Assembly: GCA_022059125.1 (NCBI GenBank)
Contig: JAEUWY010000016.1
Location: 558,001 to 622,000 of the forward strand
Direction of reading: 5' to 3'
DNA length: 64,000 nucleotides
Source: Corynespora cassiicola
Taxonomy: Eukaryota > Ascomycota > Dothideomycetes > Pleosporales > Corynesporascaceae
Below the pieces are notes generated by a model. It saw only the letters and a program-made list of their open reading frames with translations, did not search any database and was not told where the DNA came from. Below, one piece after another: positions 47,861 through 59,563 of this stretch. The number at the start of each line of letters is the position of its first letter. Position 1 is the stretch's first letter. The position numbers and the translations under genes were made by a program.

Positions 47861-50800
47861 GTGTTTGGTCGTGTACGATGTGTCGCCTTTCTTCGGGTAT
47901 GTTTTCTTTGATTACCCCTGTGTAGTAGTGGAGGTGATTTCGTCTTCGGCTTTCCTTGAGTAGTCGCTGACAGTTCTTCAGGTTTCGTTCTGGTTCCCAA
48001 GTGTTTTCCGAATCTGGGTATCCTTTCCATTTGACCAACCATTCCTGTGCGAAGTGGTTGTCGCGGAATTCGTCTCGTCCTATCTCGCGGTAGCCTACTA
48101 GCGCTTCTACTTCGAATTCGACTTCTTCTTCCGTCTCGTAATGGAAGTGTTCTTGGACTGGTGTTTCGGCGTCGGCAGGTTCCAATAGTGACACATGGAA
48201 CACTGGGTGTATTCTAGCATTGGCAGGGAGTTGGAGTTTATAGTTGACTGGTCCCTTTCGTTCTAGAATCAAAAATGGTCCGACCTTGACGTGATCCAAT
48301 TTCTTGCTTGGTCGTGTCGTTCGAAGATTTTTCGTGAGAAGATACACTTTATCCCCCCTCTTTAGCTGAGGTGCCATTTTTCGTTTCTGGTTGACATAAG
48401 AAATGGTCTTGCGTTGTGCTGTCTCGATATTCTTTCGTAATTGTTCGTGAAGTTCTCGTAATTCTCCCGATTTGTCCATTGCTTGACTTGCAACTGGCTT
48501 GATTCGTTCTTCCTTAATCCTTGGTAATAGGAGATTTGGGTGTGTCCCGTGTAATGCATAATAAGGAGATTGCTTCGTCGTTACTGATTCTCTGTTGTTG
48601 AATGCGAGTTGTGCCATGGGTAGTAGTGATACCCAATTATTTTGTTTTTGGTTGCTATACATCCGTAGGTATGTTTTCATGGTCTGGTTTGTTCTTTCTG
48701 TTTGACCGTCTGTCTGTGGATGGTATGCCGTTGATAATTTTCTTTTAATTCCGATGGCTGACATCAGTGTCGTCCAGTAGTTTGATGTGAAGAGTTTGTC
48801 TCTGTCGCTGATGATTGATTGAGGCAATCCGTGATACCTAACTACGCGATCCAGAATAACCTGTGCTAGTTCCGGCGCAGTGTAGTTGTCTCTAAATGGA
48901 ATCATTTCTGCGTATTTCGTGAATCTGTCCACAACCACTAGGATGGCATTGTAGGGTACTCTGGAAACCGGGTCGTGAGACGTTGGTAATCCGGTGACAA
49001 AGTCCATAGCAATGTCTGTCCATGGTTTGTCTGGTATTTCTACAGCTTGTAGTTCTCCATATTGAGCGTGTGTACTGTGCTTGTTCTTTTGACATGTTGT
49101 GCATTTCTTGATGAACTTCGCTACTTTGTCTTTCAATCCAGGGATGTCGTACGTTCGTTGTATCAGTTTGATCGTTTGTTCGACACCTGGGTGTCCGTGC
49201 AACGGATCTTCGTGATACTGCTGGATGATGGTTTGATGAAGTTCTTCTGGTACTTGTTGATGTACTGTCATGATAAGATTGATGCTGCGTGCTGGCCCTA
49301 AAGTGCCGTCTGGCGCTTGCTTGAGGATAGCAGCTTCGTTCGTTGACTTGGTTCCTGCGATGTCCGTCCTTCGACTCAGAGCATCTGCTCTTCCATTTTC
49401 TTTGCCTGGTGTGTAGACAATCTTGAATTTGTACTGTCCTAGTTCTTCACTCCATCTGGTATGTCGTCGGTCTAATGGTTTGGTTGTCGTGAATGTCATT
49501 AGATTCTTGTGGTCCGAGTATACCGTGAGTTCTGAACAGCTTTCTGCGTAGATTCTCCAATGCTTGAGAGAGTCTATGATGGCAAGTAATTCCTTGTCGT
49601 GAACATCGTAGTTTTCTTCAGCTCCGCTGAACTTTCTCGAATAGTAGGCAATCGGGTGCCATTTGCCTTCTTTTTCTTGACTGATGCATGCTCCCATTGC
49701 TAGGTCTGATGCGTCTGTTTCCATGCGTAAGGGTTTTCCACTGGTGAAAGATATGAGAACCGGTGGTGATATGCTTGCTTCTTTGAGTGTCTCAAAGGCT
49801 TGTTGTTGGTCTGTATCCCACTTAAATGGTACATCTTTTCTTGTTAATTTGGTGAGTGGTAGTGCCTTTTCTGAGTAGTGATCGATGAACTGCCTGTTGA
49901 AGTTGCAGAATCCTAAGAAGGATTGTATGTCCTTGACGTTCTTTGGCGTAGGCCAGTTCTTGACTACTTCAATTTTCTTTGGACTGATCTTGACTCCGTG
50001 TCTTCCCACAATGTGTCCTAAGAATTCAACTTCTTCTTTGTGGAATTCACATTTCTCTGGTTTGAGTCGTAGTCCTGCTTTTCCCAAACATTCCAGTACT
50101 GTTCGTACGTGCTGGACGTGTTCCTTGAGGTCCTTGGAAAAGACTAGGATGTCATCTAGGTATGCGATGACGAATATGTCTAGGTGTGCTCTCAACACGT
50201 TGTTGATGAGTGCCTGACATGTCGCAGGTGCGTTGGTAAGACCGAATGGCATTACAAGATATTCATAGTGCCCATACCGCGTCCGGAATGCCGTCTTCCA
50301 TTCTTCACCTTTCTTCATGCGTATCAAGTTGTACGCGCCTCGGAGATCTAAGGCTGTAAATATCTGTGCTCCAGATAGCCTATCTCTGAGCTCTTGAATG
50401 TTCGGTAGTGGATATCTGTTCTTGATCGTGATGTTGTTGAGTTTCCTAAAATCCACACATAACCGTAGGGATCCATCTTTCTTGGGAACAAAGATGATCG
50501 GGTATCCCGCCTCTGACGTTGATTCGCGTATGAATCCTTTCTTGAGGTTTTCATCGAGGTATGCTCGTAACGATACGAGTTCTTTTTCCGTTAGACTGTA
50601 GATGGGCTCGAAAGTCGGATGCTTTCCTTCCTGAAGGGCTATTTCGCAGTCCCAGGGCTGATGCTTAGGTAACGCTCTGTCGTCTACCTCTTCTCGAAAG
50701 AGTGGTTCCCATTTGCTGTACTCTTCGGGGATTACAGGAGTTGCGCGAGTTGTCTCCAAATCTCTCACTTCTTTGTCCGGTGGCTCCTTGTCGGATCTGG

Positions 50801-51329
50801 TGGAGTCGACCTTTCTTCTTGAAAGCGTCTTAGTCGATCCCTTGCTGCCTATGTTATTCAGCGTGATCTCATCTACCATCGAACGCTGCCGATGCGTAGG
50901 TCCCGATGCGATGGCGCACTCGCATCCTATGAACGAAAGCTTCTTTTTCGCCCAGTCGATATATGGGTTATGCTTTCTGAACCATGGAAGTCCTAAAATG
51001 ACGTCGTGGATGGCCGTGCCCATGATGTCGAAGGAGATCTCTTCCTGGTGTCCCTGGATGTCCATGATGGTCGTGGCTTCTTGATCCATCAATGCTTTTC
51101 CTGGCATCTTCCTTCCAGTTGCCGTGTGGAGGAAATAGGGTCGCTCGTGGGCATGCGTTCTTGCCTTACTACGCTTTACAGCCTGCTGTGAAAGGTAGTT
51201 GCGCTGAGCCCCTGTGTCTAATAATGCCTTCATCCAGTATCCATTAAGCTTGACAGGTAGCTTGACTAAGTTCTCTGAGTTGGTAGCGCACAATGCCTTG
51301 GGTCGATCCCAGGCGCTAAGTGCTGTCCT
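47802..51329 (-). CDS. pol: Pol polyprotein (protease, RT, RNase H, integrase, chromodomain), made by frameshift
   Basis: The frame is open over about 1175 codons and has no usable ATG at its start; it is reached from gag by a minus-one shift. Residues below count from the TTG at 51293. Protease has LLDTGAQ (D26). RT has YLDD at 378-381. RNase H has METDAS (about 525) and YSDHKN. Integrase has an HHCC finger ending C731-x2-C734 and a DD35E core at D764, D830 and E866. [13 protein letters not shown] module follows, then a chromodomain at about 1060-1115 ([17 protein letters not shown]). This order (integrase after RNase H, chromodomain last) defines Ty3/gypsy chromoviruses; the chromodomain usually directs insertion to particular chromatin. 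All catalytic residues are present. Confidence 0.95.
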   Translation of the reverse strand, partial: RTALSAWDRPKALCATNSENLVKLPVKLNGYWMKALLDTGAQRNYLSQQAVKRSKARTHAHERPYFLHTATGRKMPGKALMDQEATTIMDIQGHQEEISFDIMGTAIHDVILGLPWFRKHNPYIDWAKKKLSFIGCECAIASGPTHRQRSMVDEITLNNIGSKGSTKTLSRRKVDSTRSDKEPPDKEVRDLETTRATPVIPEEYSKWEPLFREEVDDRALPKHQPWDCEIALQEGKHPTFEPIYSLTEKELVSLRAYLDENLKKGFIRESTSEAGYPIIFVPKKDGSLRLCVDFRKLNNITIKNRYPLPNIQELRDRLSGAQIFTALDLRGAYNLIRMKKGEEWKTAFRTRYGHYEYLVMPFGLTNAPATCQALINNVLRAHLDIFVIAYLDDILVFSKDLKEHVQHVRTVLECLGKAGLRLKPEKCEFHKEEVEFLGHIVGRHGVKISPKKIEVVKNWPTPKNVKDIQSFLGFCNFNRQFIDHYSEKALPLTKLTRKDVPFKWDTDQQQAFETLKEASISPPVLISFTSGKPLRMETDASDLAMGACISQEKEGKWHPIAYYSRKFSGAEENYDVHDKELLAIIDSLKHWRIYAESCSELTVYSDHKNLMTFTTTKPLDRRHTRWSEELGQYKFKIVYTPGKENGRADALSRRTDIAGTKSTNEAAILKQAPDGTLGPARSINLIMTVHQQVPEELHQTIIQQYHEDPLHGHPGVEQTIKLIQRTYDIPGLKDKVAKFIKKCTTCQKNKHSTHAQYGELQAVEIPDKPWTDIAMDFVTGLPTSHDPVSRVPYNAILVVVDRFTKYAEMIPFRDNYTAPELAQVILDRVVRYHGLPQSIISDRDKLFTSNYWTTLMSAIGIKRKLSTAYHPQTDGQTERTNQTMKTYLRMYSNQKQNNWVSLLPMAQLAFNNRESVTTKQSPYYALHGTHPNLLLPRIKEERIKPVASQAMDKSGELRELHEQLRKNIETAQRKTISYVNQKRKMAPQLKRGDKVYLLTKNLRTTRPSKKLDHVKVGPFLILERKGPVNYKLQLPANARIHPVFHVSLLEPADAETPVQEHFHYETEEEVEFEVEALVGYREIGRDEFRDNHFAQEWLVKWKGYPDSENTWEPERNLKNCQRLLKESRRRNHLHYYTGVIKENIPEERRHIVHDQTLRDQRTTRVLPRSCRENPR

Positions 51330-53260
51330 AAAAAAGACTCGTTGCTGAATCCATACAAGCGTTTCTCATTCCAGTGACGTTCGCAATCATCGTGTAAGCA
51401 TGTTTGCCAGAGATCTTGCGTACATCTCCTGTTGACTAGCATGTTCGTTGCGAGTTCTTCAGCTTCGTTCATCCCGGGGAAATGTTGTGATTGTCGTTTG
51501 TCCCATAGGTGAGTGTCGCATACATGTGTCTCGCAGTCGAACCATTGATGTTTGCATTCGCGTGGTTTGGATGGAAACCAGTTTGCGGCCATCTTGTCCG
51601 AGTAGTGGATTTGACATTGGTCTTCTCGACAAGAGGTCCATGAGTAAGTTACGTGTTTTGGATTCCTTGGGTCTAGGTAGTATTGCAGTTCTTGCGTGTT
51701 TCGGCTTCGTAGAGGACTTGGAACCGTGTTTGGTTCGCTGTCAGGGTCTGGTAAAACTCCCAGTTTGATTCCTGAATCTGGTTGATTGACTCGTTCCCAT
51801 GCCTTGGAACTGCGTCGTTGTCGGCGTTCCTCTGGGTCTTGATTTTCTTTGTCTGAGTCATTGTGCCTCTTTGTCCGTTTGCGCGTTACAGGTGATTCTT
51901 CCCGCCATGCGGGCGTTCTTGTCGAATCTCTCCTGTGTTCCTTAAGAGCTTCGGCCAATTCTTGTATTTCTTCGAGGTCCTTGTTCATCCTGAATCGTGC
52001 GAGTTCGGGTGGCGTGCTGCCATCGCTGTTTCTTTCGAACTCGTAACTGGCGTCGCTTAGATAGTCTTCGTGATCGTGTGCTTCGCGAAAGGCTTCTTCT
52101 TCCTCGGGGCTAGGTCCTTCAAATTTGACTTCTTTAAGGATGCTCCTAGGCTCCGTTTGAGTGCCTTTGTCTTGATACTGAACACAATCGAAGAATCCCT
52201 CCGTTTCTCCATGTCGCAGTGGTTCGCTGTCGCAGATGAATCCCGTTTTCTGGAATCTGTCTACGACGACTTTCCATTCATCGTCTGCGTCGGATTCGTC
52301 ATCCGGAGTGGTTTGCAATACATTTAGCTGTCGAACGACCTTGTTCTTTGATCGACAGTCTCTTGCGATGTGGCCTGTCTTTCCACACGCGTAGCAAGTT
52401 ATAGCCTTGCCTTTAGGCTTGTCGTTTCTCTTTTTGTTACCTCCTCGTCCCGCTTCCTGGATATTACCGAGGACCATTGGTTCGTCACCATAGGTGTCAC
52501 GAGTGAGATGCGTTACCTTGCGTTCAACTCGTTTACCGGTGTTGGCGTTGTAGTACCCTTTGCCATAGCTTGGTTTGGTACGTTGTCGGTATCGTGGGTT
52601 TTGGTCCTGGCGTAATTCCATACGCAGTTCGTACAGTTTCTGATCGATGTCGATGGACTCATTTATAAGTTGTTCAAGCGTGTCGAGCTGAGCTCCAGAA
52701 CGCATGAGTTCTTCTTTGACGTTGGGTTTGAGTCCTTGGCGGTACATCGTCATAAGTGCCTTGTCATCCCATTCCGTGAGGATCGACAGTTGCTGAAATT
52801 CGTTGGCGTAGTCAGCAGCTGAAGCCCGTTGTTTGAGATGTTGGATGTCTCGTCCGGCAATTGTATCCTTGTTGGCGATTCCGAAGACTTGTTTGATCTT
52901 CTCCTTGAATTCATCGAAATCCTCCATCCATTCGTTGACGTCGTCGTTGGCTTCGCCGTCCTTGTACTTGATGAGAGCTGGTTTGATCCATTGAAGTGCT
53001 TTGCCTCTCATGTACGTGGCTGCGAACATGACGCGTTTCTTTTCCTTAACGTTTCCACCTTGGAAGTCGAAGAACAAGTCGAGCTGCAAGAGCCAGTCTT
53101 CGAGCTTGCTTCGTTCTCCATGGTAGAGGTCAGGTGTTGCTACTTTGATAGAATTGTTGTCTGCCGTGTTAGGTTGTACGATTGCACCAGTAGTGGCCTT
53201 AGCACCAACAGTGCTACTGGTTGGGGTTGAGGGTGCGCGTGATCCTGAAGTGGTACTCAT
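51266..53260 (-). CDS. gag: Gag with CCHC knuckle and a C-terminal Cys/His-repeat extension
   Basis: The protein is 664 aa and starts 18 bp inside the 5' LTR. Residues about 40-215 form a retrotransposon-gag capsid region ([32 protein letters not shown]). A classical zinc knuckle [14 protein letters not shown] lies at 289-302 (C289, C292, H297, C302). After it comes an unusually long tail of about 360 aa, acidic and then basic ([15 protein letters not shown]), with three repeats of C-x4-C-x2-H at C544/C549/H552, C576/C581/H584 and C621/C626/H629, each followed by an acidic residue, Lys and an aromatic. The slippery site for Pol lies at codons 643-644. It would form virus-like particles and bind element RNA. 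Confidence 0.93.
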   Translation of the reverse strand: MSTTSGSRAPSTPTSSTVGAKATTGAIVQPNTADNNSIKVATPDLYHGERSKLEDWLLQLDLFFDFQGGNVKEKKRVMFAATYMRGKALQWIKPALIKYKDGEANDDVNEWMEDFDEFKEKIKQVFGIANKDTIAGRDIQHLKQRASAADYANEFQQLSILTEWDDKALMTMYRQGLKPNVKEELMRSGAQLDTLEQLINESIDIDQKLYELRMELRQDQNPRYRQRTKPSYGKGYYNANTGKRVERKVTHLTRDTYGDEPMVLGNIQEAGRGGNKKRNDKPKGKAITCYACGKTGHIARDCRSKNKVVRQLNVLQTTPDDESDADDEWKVVVDRFQKTGFICDSEPLRHGETEGFFDCVQYQDKGTQTEPRSILKEVKFEGPSPEEEEAFREAHDHEDYLSDASYEFERNSDGSTPPELARFRMNKDLEEIQELAEALKEHRRDSTRTPAWREESPVTRKRTKRHNDSDKENQDPEERRQRRSSKAWERVNQPDSGIKLGVLPDPDSEPNTVPSPLRSRNTQELQYYLDPRNPKHVTYSWTSCREDQCQIHYSDKMAANWFPSKPRECKHQWFDCETHVCDTHLWDKRQSQHFPGMNEAEELATNMLVNRRCTQDLWQTCLHDDCERHWNEKRLYGFSNESFLGQHLAPGIDPRHCALPTQRT
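51329..51335 (-). promoter_or_regulatory. Minus-one ribosomal frameshift site U UUU UUA
   Basis: On the coding strand TTTTTTA is in the right phase with gag (TTT TTA are codons 643 and 644), and a minus-one slip enters the open pol frame with AGG. About 10 nt downstream TAGCGC can pair with GCGCTA, enclosing CTGGG paired with CCCAAG (one bulge), a candidate stimulatory structure. The heptamer is a classical slippery sequence. Confidence 0.85.
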
Positions 53261-53268
53261 CTTGAAGG

Positions 53269-53276
53269 GTGTTCAC
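53269..53276 (-). promoter_or_regulatory. Putative self-priming primer binding site
   Basis: On the coding strand GTGAACAC starts 2 nt after the 5' LTR. No tRNA-type TGG start is present. It is the exact complement of GTGTTCAC at 53468-53475 in the LTR, which lies where the RNA should begin. Confidence 0.55.
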
Positions 53277-53467
53277 AATGTTAAGGCTGTGCTACAGGCT
53301 ATGAGCGAGGCTAGGGAGCAAGTAGCTGCTTGGGTTGATTCTCGGGGATAAGTACTGGTAGGGTCACGTGAGTGAAACGATGTGCGATATGCTGTACGGG
53401 TCTCCGTGTTGGCAGATAGAGCACGATAGGTTGATAGTCAATTCCAAACGATAGATTTGCTAACAAG

Positions 53468-53475
53468 GTGAACAC
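53468..53475 (-). promoter_or_regulatory. Predicted RNA 5' end and self-primer
   Basis: GTGTTCAC on the coding strand begins about 31 nt from the TATATA at 53506-53501, the expected position of the transcription start. The same 8 bases pair with the putative primer site beside the LTR. Confidence 0.5.
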
Positions 53476-53500
53476 AATTGTAGAGTACAATTGTGTGGAC

Positions 53501-53506
53501 TATATA
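53501..53506 (-). promoter_or_regulatory. TATA box of the LTR promoter
   Basis: TATATA within GTATATAGTCC on the coding strand is the only clear TATA in the LTR. Sequence identity among LTR subfamilies ends at this motif. Confidence 0.6.
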
Positions 53507-56500
53507 CATGTGCCTGAGGCTTCTGCTCAGTACTGCTCAGTTGCTCAGTACTGCTGAGCGGACTGATCAACTGAGCACGTCACGTGACCAGCCATGGCGG
53601 TGCGACCCTGTCGGCCCCGTCATTGGCCCACGTTTGTGGCTCATAACAAAAAAATACTTATTTAATATTTAAAATAAATAAACTTTTAGTAAGATTTAGC
53701 AAAGCTAAAGTTTTTATAAAATTAGATATTTACGCTGTATTTAATAAAATCTAAATAAACTTTAATAGTAAAAAATATACTACTTTCTAAATACGATACA
53801 GAACGTATAAATATAAAGTTTTTTTATTTAGGTTATATAACGGATTAGCTACTTTCTAGCAATATATAAACAACGTTTTAATTAACTACTTTAATAACTT
53901 TTACATTACATATCTGGACAATATTTTTATTTACTTTAAAAATAAATAAATTTATATTTAGTATATTAAAGCTGTTTTAGAATAATTACGTTAAGCTAAA
54001 CTGTAAATAAATATAACTAAATTTAAATTTTATATAAAACGTATCTAATACTTAGAATATATTCTAATTAACTAAAAACTAAAAGTAAATTTAAAAAAAG
54101 TTAAAATTTTATAGAATTAGATTTAACCTACTACTGTTACAGAAGTAAAGTTTTTTTTTAGATTTACTAGCTTTTACTAATAATTTATACTAGAATATTT
54201 CTGTATTACTTTATTAATTAGTATACTTTAAAGCTCTGCTGTATTTTTTAAATAGACTTAAAAATATAACTAAATATTTAAAGCTTTAAAAAACTCTTTT
54301 TTTTCTATTCTAACTTTTTATTATTTTAATTTTAAACTATTTATAAAACTAAAAATTAATATATTTAATAGCGCTATTGCAGGCGTATAGTTTTAGCAAC
54401 ATACTAATAAAAATTAGTATTTATATACTTTTTACAGTAAAACTCTATTCAGTTTTAAACTTAACTAAAAAATATATAATAAAAAACTTTTTACTATTAT
54501 TACTGCTTTCTAAAAATAGCAAGCTAATTTTTTTTTTATAAAGTATTAGATTTAAATATATTCTAATTATAAGTTGCTGGAATACTTTATAACAACTAAA
54601 ATTCTAAATACTAGATAAGTAAAATAGGCAGAAAAACTAGCGCTTTTTAACTTTTAAATTAAATATATTTTAAATAAAAATAATACTAGAGCTAATATTT
54701 TTAGCTGTTACAAATAAAATATAAAATTTTTTTTAGCTATATAGCGAAATAACTGTTTTTACGTGCTAATCAGACTGTATTACTTTAATCTCTAAATTAA
54801 CGCTAAGTTAGCTTAGAAATATATTAGAGTTTAAACTAAGTGTGTAGCTTGTATATATATAATATTTTTAAAAAACTTAATAAGCTTTAACTTTTTTAAA
54901 CTTATTAATATCTTTTTAAAAAAAAATTAATTAAGCTTTATAAAGAAACGCGAAAACTTTTCTAACTAGTACTAAATATATAATAAACTTATATTATACT
55001 AATATTAACTATATATTTTTTAAAATTTTATATTTATTACACGCTTAATATAAGAGGCTTATAACTAAGTTTTTTTAGCACACTTCAGCGCTATAAAAAT
55101 CTACTAGCTATTAGCCTAAAAGTACTACTAAAAAGATATAGAAAACTTATATAAGTAATATATATAGAACTGCTTTGCCTGTTAATAAGTATATTTAAAA
55201 TAAATTTATTTTACTAAAAAAATCTATTTTTTCTCTATTCCGAACTGTTCTATATAATATCTCTGTATAAACTTTAAAAAATTCCCCCGTAATAAAGCTG
55301 GCTATAACTAAATTTTAGTAATTATTAATTAACTTTTTAAGTAAGCTGTATTAATTTTATATTATAAAAATACTAACGCACATAGCATAGCCTATTTATT
55401 TATTTAATAAATATACTAATTTAGATATACTTTAAAAATAATTATATTAGACCGAAAACTACAGTTTATTTCTAGTTTCTAGTTTAAATTCTATTATATT
55501 ATTAGCGTTAAAGTTAAGCTGTTTACTGTTTACTATAAAAAAACTAATAGCTAAACTAAAATTATAAACTAATATATTAACTAAAAACTAAAGCTATTTA
55601 TAAGCTATTATTAAAATAACTAAAGTAAATTTCTGCTATTAATAGATTGCGCTTAACTTACTTTTCTATATATAAGTTTAGAAATAACTTTATATTAAGT
55701 TTTATTTAGTTCTAAATTCTGTTAAAGTTAGTATTAGAAAAAACCTAAACCTTTTAAGTTTTAGAAAAAACTAAATTACTAAAACACTCTAGTACTTACT
55801 TTATAGATATATAAAGTATAGAAGCTTATAAAAAAATTTTTTAAAAAGACTTAAAAACAAATACGAGCTTAAGTTAACTTCTACTATTACTAAGTAGACT
55901 AAACTATTAAAAATTAAGTATATCTTAGTATAAAAAATCTGATATTTATAAAACTAAGCTGAAAGCTGTTTGAACAGTAAACAGATTTCTTTAAAATATT
56001 AGAAAAAGTAAGTTATTTATACTGCTTTAAACTATTTTCTAAATTAAAAATCTATAATATATTCGCACTAGATATTCTTTATAAAAACTTAAATAATTTA
56101 CTTTTAAAATAAAAAGCTCTAAAATCTACTAAAGTACTAATTAATAAAGTAGAAAAATAGAAAGTTAAGAATATTTTTGCTAGTAAATTTATACGCTTAT
56201 TACTAAAGTATAAAATAAACTAGATTAGATATAACCCGGATTCTATATAGTATAACGTATCTAATTTTATAAAAGCTCTATATAAGTTAAAAGCTTTTTA
56301 TAATAAGTACTTTAATAAGCTAGAACCTCTCCGGTCTTTAAACTAATAGCTTTAAATATAAAAATAGAAAATAGAAAATATAAATTATTTATAAAATAAT
56401 AGAGTAGAGTAAAATAGTTATTAGATTTTTTATTTAAAATTTATTTTAAGTTTAACTCTGAAACTTCTTAAAACTAACTACTAGTTTTTTTTATTTTTAT

Positions 56501-57486
56501 TAAAAATTAGATTATTATTACTATTAGATTTTTTTAACTTAGACTTATTTTTAAACTTTAGTAATATTTTATTTAACTTACCCGCCTGCTAAAACTACTT
56601 TACTAAAAAAAACTTAGTAGATTTAGCTATTTTTTTTATATTTACGCGAACTAAACTGCGTAAAAAAGCTATTTTTAAATTAGCTAGCTTTTAATTTATT
56701 TTTTTTATATTTTAGTAGATTATTTTTAAAGTTATATAAATAGCTAGTAATACTTTTTCTATTTATATACGTCCCGACTCTACTCTAGTTATTTAAACTA
56801 TAATTAAAACAGCTTTAGCCGCGATTTTTACTATAGTAGTTAAAATAAAGTTATTTAAATTTTTTTTTTAGTTACTTATAGTTTATATTAATACTTTATA
56901 CTCAGCAGCGCAGTACTTTAGAATTTAGAATAAAATATTAGCTAACTATTCTGAATACGCACTAAGTTAGATATATACTAGCTTATATAAACTTTTTTAA
57001 GCAGTATAGTACTCACATTTTTTATTTAAAGTTAACTTAAATTTAAAGTTAATTATATATTTTTTTACTAATATGTAATAGGCGCGTAAATATATTTTAC
57101 AGTAAACTACTAATAAAGTACTAAATAAAACTAAAATAGATATTATAAAGTAAATTAAAAAGCTAATTTAATAGTAAAAAGCTTTAGAAAAAGTTAGCAG
57201 AAATACTAAATTCAGAATAAACTACTTACAGAATATAATAATTAAAAAAAAAAAAGAAAAAAGAAAAAAATTTAAAAAACTAAATTTATAACTGTTGAAT
57301 AGTAGTTTTATAAAAGTATTTTACTAGTTACGCAAACGCGTAACGCTTTTTTCTATAAAACACTAAAAGTAAAAGTAAATAATAAAATAAAATACTCTGC
57401 TTTTAATAAAAACTATTTATATTTTTTTCTAAATAGGCTTATAAATTATATTAGATCGGGACGATCTGTCTACTAAAAAAAAGTAA

Positions 57487-57847
57487 TATAATAAATTTTA
57501 TTTATATAAAGTTTAAATATATTTACTTCTAAGTATCGCGCACGTGATTTAGAACTTTATATCTAATTTTTAACTTTTAATTTCTAATATAGCTCTAACT
57601 TAGCTCTAATTTTTTATTTTTTTATACTTTTCTATAATAACTAAGAAAAGAACTAGACTAAACTTAAAATAGGCGCTAGAAAGAAACTATAAAAAATTAT
57701 AATAGTTCTAGATAGTTCTGTAGTTTAGAAATATTTTTTTGTATAAAACCTATAGGTTCTAACTTATAATTGTTCTCTAGTTCTGTGAACCCTTATTTTA
57801 AGTAGTATCTGAGCCGTATCGGAGACAAGTCGCTCTGTGTCCTTACA
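57487..57847 (+). repeat. 3' LTR of the older gypsy element
   Basis: This 361 bp partner of 43841-44201 ends CTTACA. It keeps more G and C toward its right part, so mutation differs between the two LTRs. Confidence 0.8.
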
Positions 57848-57859
57848 GCTTATAGTTTA

Positions 57860-59563
57860 CGTTATATATAATATATATACATTACGCGCAGAATGTTATA
57901 AAGTAAATAAAATTTTATAAAATATTTAAGTACTATTAGTATAAGTATTATATTAAAAGTAACTGTAGTAGTTATACAGCTGTAAATAATTTTAATATTA
58001 TATATTATAAGTACGTTTTAGTTAATATTTATAAATTTTTTAAAAGTTTAATAGTCGCTTAAATTATTTATATAGATTTTATATATACTATAATACTACT
58101 GTTACTACTACTGCTACGCTTAAAACTAATACTATTATAATTATAACTAGTATTAAGCTTACGCATTACTAGCACTAATTTAATTTTAAACTTACTAACT
58201 ACTACTGCGTTACTGCTTATAATAGTATATTTTTAAAAATTACTACTTAAGTATTTACTATATTAGTATAATTTTTTAAATTAATTTTAGTTAAATAGTG
58301 TTATATTGTAAGTGCGCTTAAGCAGATTATTAGCTATTTAGTTTATATAGTAAGTTCGCGTTTATAATATATTTATAATATATATTAATATATTTATAAA
58401 GTAGTAGTACTAGTAGTAAACTAAATAAGTCTAACTCTAAGTTTAAAAATAACTTTAAAAAAAAAAGTAGAAATAGTCTGTCTAGCAAAAAAAAAAAAAA
58501 AAAAATAATAATAATTTATATTTTAGCGGGTGCGGCGCTAGTCTAATACTGCTTTTATATATAGTATTTATAAACTTTAGACTAGTAATTTTTTACTATG
58601 TTAATATACAGTTTTAGTACGATCTTTGTGCAGTTTATATATTATTTATTTTTTTATATATATAAAATTTTTAGTTCTGATTTATAATTACAGACTATAT
58701 TTTTTATATTTTTAAAGTCTAAAACTAAAGTCTATATATTTTAGAAATTATTATACTTTTTCTAGCAGAGTAAATATTATAGTTAACTTTTTTTTAAATG
58801 TTTTTAAAAAAATTTTTTTACTTTCTAAACTTTTTCTCTTTCTAGTATAATATTAGAAAAGTATATATTATTTTCTTTTTTTTTAGTTTTAGTTTTTATC
58901 GCTCTAGTAAAAAAATATAAAATATATTATAAATATAATATAAGAGTAGTAGAAGTAAATGGTATACCTGCGATCTAACTGCGCCTTAAACTCTAAATAA
59001 ACTAATAAATTTACTAGTAAGCTTTTTACTTAGTTATTATACTAGATTATATATTTAGTACTAAGCAGTACTTAATCTTCTAAGCAGAAAATCTTATATT
59101 TATATTTTTAGTTATAGTACTAGTATTAATATTTTTATATTTTTTCTAAGTACTCTGTAATTACTGTTTTTACGCTGTATATATACTTAACTTTATTAAT
59201 TATATTTAGTACTTTTTTTTTAGTCTGTTATTTTTAAAAAGCTTAATAAGTAAAAAGTTTTTACTATAAACTGCGTAAAAAAGCGTAGTTTTCGTAAATT
59301 TATATACTAAATTATTATAAGTAAATTATACTATTAGTAAAAGTTATACTTAATCGCTTTAAAATAATAAAGTAAATATTTAAAAATATTGTTCTAGCGT
59401 CTAGTTCTAGTGTTTAGTTTATTTATTTATTTATAAATAGAAAGCGGTACTTAACCTACGCTTTATTTATAGTTAGTAGTATATTTTTATTTAAAACTTA
59501 AAAGTAAAAATAGCTTTTCTATCTAATATAATATCTTTCTATATTTTAAACTTTAATAACGTA
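57860..59563. other. Unresolved RIP-mutated sequence
   Basis: This is AT-rich sequence with A-runs (about 58491-58503). I found no element boundaries or domains that I can support. Confidence 0.4.

Larger units (their letters stand above)
46838..53648 (-). mobile_element. Intact Ty3/gypsy chromovirus retrotransposon
   Basis: The element is 6811 bp with two 370 bp LTRs that I read as identical, TG...CA ends and an AAAAA duplication on each side (46833-46837 and 53649-53653). Gag and Pol run on the minus strand, and a third gene runs on the plus strand beside the 3' LTR. A polypurine tract abuts the 3' LTR and a putative primer site lies 2 bp from the 5' LTR. All coding frames are open and base composition is normal, in sharp contrast to the surrounding RIP-mutated DNA, which includes a mutated relative at 35138. 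It is therefore a very recent insertion and plausibly active. Confidence 0.95.
53279..53648 (-). repeat. 5' LTR of the intact gypsy element
   Basis: This 370 bp LTR was read as identical to the 3' LTR. U3 runs from 53648 to about 53476. The R-U5 side (53279 to about 53475) is the part shared with other subfamilies. Confidence 0.95.
43841..57847 (+). mobile_element. Older Ty3/gypsy element with 361 bp LTRs, split by the intact element
   Basis: LTRs at 43841-44201 and 57487-57847 are both 361 bp and differ essentially by transitions. The flanks are GTTTA and GCTTA, a 5 bp target duplication differing by one C/T. Without the insert the element is about 7.2 kb. It runs on the plus strand: at about 53836-53928 the frame shows an RT block (NGLATF, QYINNVL, YLDN) in which YLDD has become YLDN and a Gln codon is a stop. 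It is inactive and belongs to a different gypsy family from the intact element. Confidence 0.85.
42005..57857 (+). mobile_element. pogo/Fot1-like DNA transposon (copy 3), split by nested retrotransposons
   Basis: The left TIR starts at 42005 after TA. The right TIR ends at 57857 before TA, after subtracting the insertion at 43841-57847 and its 5 bp duplication. The restored length is 1841 bp, matching the other copies. The transposase is on the plus strand; at about 42572 the MYNFNKTDF segment corresponds to the pogo catalytic YNFDETGF motif with RIP-type Asp to Asn, Glu to Lys and Gly to Asp changes. Confidence 0.82.

Noticed and set aside
53261..53278. tRNA-primed binding site beside the 5' LTR
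   Set aside because: No TGG-starting complement of a tRNA 3' end is found within the leader, so a self-primer is the better reading.
53145..53351. Plus-strand frame across the gag start and 5' LTR
   Set aside because: It is antisense to gag and LTR sequence with no domain, and is not comparable to the zinc-cluster gene at the other end.
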